A DNA stretch of 64,000 nt from JB111 sp049856175 (GTDB taxonomy: Bacteria; Actinomycetota; Actinomycetes; Actinomycetales; Actinomycetaceae). This document shows, one piece after another, positions 59,006 through 64,000 of this stretch. Made by a program: the position numbers and the translations under genes. How positions within the stretch are numbered: position 1 is the first letter of the stretch; each line of letters begins with the position of its first letter. Under the pieces are notes generated by a model. The model was not told where the DNA came from, did not search any database, and saw nothing but the letters and a program-made list of their open reading frames with translations. The stretch is taken from contig NZ_JBNDNA010000005.1 in the NCBI RefSeq assembly GCF_049856175.1, positions 181,968 through 245,967 on the forward strand, read 5' to 3'.

Positions 59006-59766
59006 GCGTCGGAGCCCGTCGCGAGGGCGTCGCACTGGAGCTCGGTGAGGCGCGCGGTGCCGGCGAGCGCGAGGTCGAGCAGGGAGTCGAGCTCGGCGCG
59101 GTCGAACGCCTCGCCCTCGGCCGTGCCCTGGACCTCGATGAACGTGCCGGAGCCCGTGGTGACGACGTTCATGTCGGTGTCCGCCGCGACGTCCTCGACG
59201 TAGGGCAGGTCGAGGACCGGGCGTCCGTCGACGACGCCGACCGAGACGGCTGCGACGGAGTCCTTGAGCACGCCGGCGCCCTTGCGGACGTGCCCCTCGC
59301 GCTGGCCCCAGGCGATGGCGTCCGCGAGCGCCACGTACGCGCCGGTGATCGCGGCGGTGCGGGTCCCACCGTCGGCCTGGAGGACGTCGCAGTCCAGGAC
59401 GATCGAGTTCTCCCCGAGCGCGGACATGTCCACCACCGCGCGCAGCGAGCGGCCGATGAGCCGGCTGATCTCGTGCGTGCGCCCGCCGATCTTTCCGCGC
59501 ACGGACTCGCGCTGGGAGCGGTCGTTCGTGGCGCGCGGAAGCATCGCGTACTCCGCGGTCACCCAGCCCTCGCCGGAGTCCTTGCGCCAGCGCGGCACAC
59601 CCGCCGTGAACGAGGCCACGCACAGCACCCGGGTGTCGCCGAACTCGACGAGGACCGACCCCTCGCCCGCCTTCTGCCAGCCCCGGGTGATCCGGACGTC
59701 GCGGAGCTGGTCGGGTGCGCGGCCGTCGGGTCGGGGCGTGGCGGTGCTGCTCGAGTCGTTGGTCAT
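59002..59766 (-). CDS. rph: Ribonuclease PH
   Basis: 254 residues. The phosphorolytic exoribonuclease core (GSVLVEFGDTRVLCVASFTA, GEGWVTAEYAMLPRATNDR) and the phosphate-binding TRTAAITGAYVAL are intact. It trims 3' ends of tRNA precursors. ATG 59766. It lies in the order rph-rdgB, as in most actinobacteria. The metal/phosphate residues appear complete. Confidence 0.95.
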   Translation of the reverse strand: MTNDSSSTATPRPDGRAPDQLRDVRITRGWQKAGEGSVLVEFGDTRVLCVASFTAGVPRWRKDSGEGWVTAEYAMLPRATNDRSQRESVRGKIGGRTHEISRLIGRSLRAVVDMSALGENSIVLDCDVLQADGGTRTAAITGAYVALADAIAWGQREGHVRKGAGVLKDSVAAVSVGVVDGRPVLDLPYVEDVAADTDMNVVTTGSGTFIEVQGTAEGEAFDRAELDSLLDLALAGTARLTELQCDALATGSDA

Positions 59767-59923
59767 GGCGTCGAGGCTACCGGCGGGCACTCCGGCCCGG
59801 GCCGGACGACCACCGAACGCGAGGACGACTCCAGGGTCGACGACGAACCGCCCGCCCGGCACGTTCCCCACCGCACGCTCGACGACCCCCCACCGCACGC
59901 TCGACGACGTCGCGGCGCCGCGG

Positions 59924-62704
<2,781 letters not shown>

Positions 62705-62928
62705 GCGTGCAGGCTAACGGTGCGCCGCAGGCGTCCGCAGGCACGACCACCGGGTGGCCACCGCGGTCGGGGCACGGCGGTAGGGCCACCGAGGACGGGG
62801 CGTGGCGGGAGGTCACCTCCGTAGCCGCAGCTCCGTGGCGACCCGGAGGACCTCCCGGGGCTCATCCTCCTCCGGCGGTCGGAGACCTGCAACACAGAAA
62901 GGGGTGCGTGCCGGCTCCCGGACTCCCG

Positions 62929-63723
62929 TCAGAGCACCCAGGTGGCGCCCGGGGCCGCGAGATCGACGGGCCCTTCGTAGACGCCGCGGGCCTCCTCCAC
63001 CACGGTCGCCTTGTCGGTCCACGGCTGGACGTGCGTGAGGACGAGCCGGCCCACCCCACCCGTCACGGCAAGCTCGCCGGCCCTGCGACCGGTCAGATGG
63101 ATCCCGCGCGCCTCGTCCCGACCCTCCTGGAAGGCCGCCTCGGCCAGCAGGAGGTCCAGGCCCCGGGCCATCTCGTCCTGACCGGGGCACGAGTCGGTGT
63201 CCCCCGTGTAACCGAGCGTCACGCTGCCCGAGCCGTCCTCCGCGGGTCCCGTCACCCGGATGCCGAACGCCGGCACGGGGTGCCGCGCGTCGAACACCTC
63301 GACCGTCATCGGTCCGATCCGCACGGGCGTACCGGTGGCAAGGGCGTGGAAGGTCAGGACGTCGGAGTAGTCCTCGTCGGGCCCGTCGCCGCCGACGTCA
63401 CGGGTGCGCCCGAGGGTGCCCTCCGGCCCGTGGACCGCCAGCGCGGGAAGCGGACCGTCCGGGTGCCAGCGGCGGTAGACCTGCATGCCGATGAGGTCGA
63501 CCATGTGGTCGGCGTGCAGGTGGGAGAGCACGAGGGCGTCGAGGTCGGCCGGGTCCACGTGGTTGAGCATGGCGCCCATCGCCCCGGGCCCCAGGTCGAG
63601 GACGATCGAGTGCACCCGCTCCGTGCCGTCCGGACCGGGGCCGCTCGCCTGGACGAGGTAGGCCGACGCCGCGGAGTCGGGTCCGGACATCGATCCGGCG
63701 CAGCCGATGACGGTGAGCCTCAC
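62929..63723 (-). CDS. Metallo-beta-lactamase-fold hydrolase
   Basis: 264 residues. The metal-binding motif LSHLHADHMVD (HxHxDH) is at about residues 65-77. Other ligands are the Asp in YTGDTDSC and the His in LVLTHVQPW. The layout resembles RNase Z/AIM-type MBL proteins found next to murI and rph in actinobacteria. The substrate may be a nucleic-acid or cyclic-nucleotide phosphodiester; this is inferred. GTG start 63723 overlaps the murI stop. Confidence 0.88.
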   Translation of the reverse strand: MRLTVIGCAGSMSGPDSAASAYLVQASGPGPDGTERVHSIVLDLGPGAMGAMLNHVDPADLDALVLSHLHADHMVDLIGMQVYRRWHPDGPLPALAVHGPEGTLGRTRDVGGDGPDEDYSDVLTFHALATGTPVRIGPMTVEVFDARHPVPAFGIRVTGPAEDGSGSVTLGYTGDTDSCPGQDEMARGLDLLLAEAAFQEGRDEARGIHLTGRRAGELAVTGGVGRLVLTHVQPWTDKATVVEEARGVYEGPVDLAAPGATWVL

Positions 63724-64000
63724 AGCGCGACCGCCCCTCGGCTGGTGGGTTCGACGCTGCTGACCTCGGGACCGAGGAAGCGGCGCGCGAGCCGCTCGAA
63801 CTCCTCGGGGTCCCCGGTGGACAGGAACCTGTGCTGCGGCGGCCCGGCGGCAGGGCTGCGCTCGATGTCGTGGGCGACAAGCGTGCGGTAGACGTCCTTC
63901 GCGGTCTCCTCCGCGGAGGAGACGAGGGTGACGTCGGGTCCCATGACGTAGGAGATCGCCCCCGTCAGCAGCGGGTAGTGGGTGCAGCCCAGCACGAGGG
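63720..64000 (-). CDS. murI: Glutamate racemase, C-terminal part
   Basis: The frame is open to the right edge and ends at 63720. The sequence LGCTHYPLLTGAI contains the second catalytic cysteine with the conserved THYP motif of glutamate racemase. The end, STGDPEEFERLARRFLGPEV, is the usual actinobacterial C-terminus. It supplies D-glutamate for peptidoglycan. The N-terminal half with the first cysteine lies outside the window. It overlaps the MBL gene by 4 bp. Confidence 0.9.
   Translation of the reverse strand, partial: LVLGCTHYPLLTGAISYVMGPDVTLVSSAEETAKDVYRTLVAHDIERSPAAGPPQHRFLSTGDPEEFERLARRFLGPEVSSVEPTSRGAVAL

Overview
The window is very GC-rich, densely coding actinobacterial DNA. Its gene content and codon use fit the order Micrococcales, in the broad Cellulomonas / Isoptericola / Cellulosimicrobium range; this is inferred from gene families, not from a marker-gene search. 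Supporting signs are DesK-type two-component genes, an oligoribonuclease, GTG starts with GTGA/ATGA overlaps, SfLAP/GAP and DUF3054 membrane proteins, WXG100-like proteins and a murI/metallohydrolase/rph/rdgB neighbourhood. Almost every long open frame opposite a real gene is a high-GC shadow and is left out.

Layout. 1-7 kb: a HAD phosphatase end, Nudix hydrolase, FUSC-like membrane protein, tRNA-Arg(UCU), YtxH-like protein, a two-component pair and a GAP-family membrane protein. 6.5-20 kb: XRE/cupin regulator divergent from a thioredoxin-reductase-like flavoprotein, pyruvate oxidase, Cof-type HAD, a 1203-residue RND pump, NmrA-like reductase, oligoribonuclease, MFS pump, epoxide hydrolase and tRNA-His. 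19.8-20.4 kb is non-coding and holds about five degenerate repeats at a 59-62 bp period that resemble a decayed type I-E CRISPR array. 20-30 kb: SRPBCC protein, AI-2E-family permease, a tripartite tricarboxylate transporter operon with a Gfo/Idh/MocA oxidoreductase and LacI regulator (perfect 16-bp operator), a BASS-family permease and an iron-box-controlled siderophore-interacting protein. 30-35 kb: AraC/VOC pair, methyltransferase, and an MFS pump divergent from a winged-helix regulator that carries a collagen-like repeat. 35-40 kb: a carbohydrate locus (PfkB kinase, DeoR regulator, zinc dehydrogenase, divergent mannitol-type PTS EIICBA) with a triple direct-repeat operator candidate. 40-50 kb: small membrane proteins, a glutaminase-STAS fusion, an ATP-grasp enzyme, the metQ-metN-metI methionine importer, PRC-barrel and small stress-type proteins. 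50-58 kb: a second CRISPR-like repeat pair beside tRNA-Lys, MFS, two tandem Bcp peroxiredoxins, tRNA-Leu, an Ltp-like surface protein with coiled-coil repeats, Nudix, DUF3054 and a small orphan ESX (type VII)-like cassette. 58-64 kb: rdgB, rph, ppc, a metallo-beta-lactamase-fold hydrolase and the end of murI.

Functional themes are nutrient import (TTT, PTS, methionine ABC), efflux (RND, three MFS), redox and peroxide handling (flavoprotein, PoxB, Bcp pair) and RNA/nucleotide housekeeping. The least ordinary parts are the two tRNA-adjacent CRISPR-like remnants, the ESX-like cassette without secretion machinery, the Ltp-like protein and the repeat-bearing regulator.
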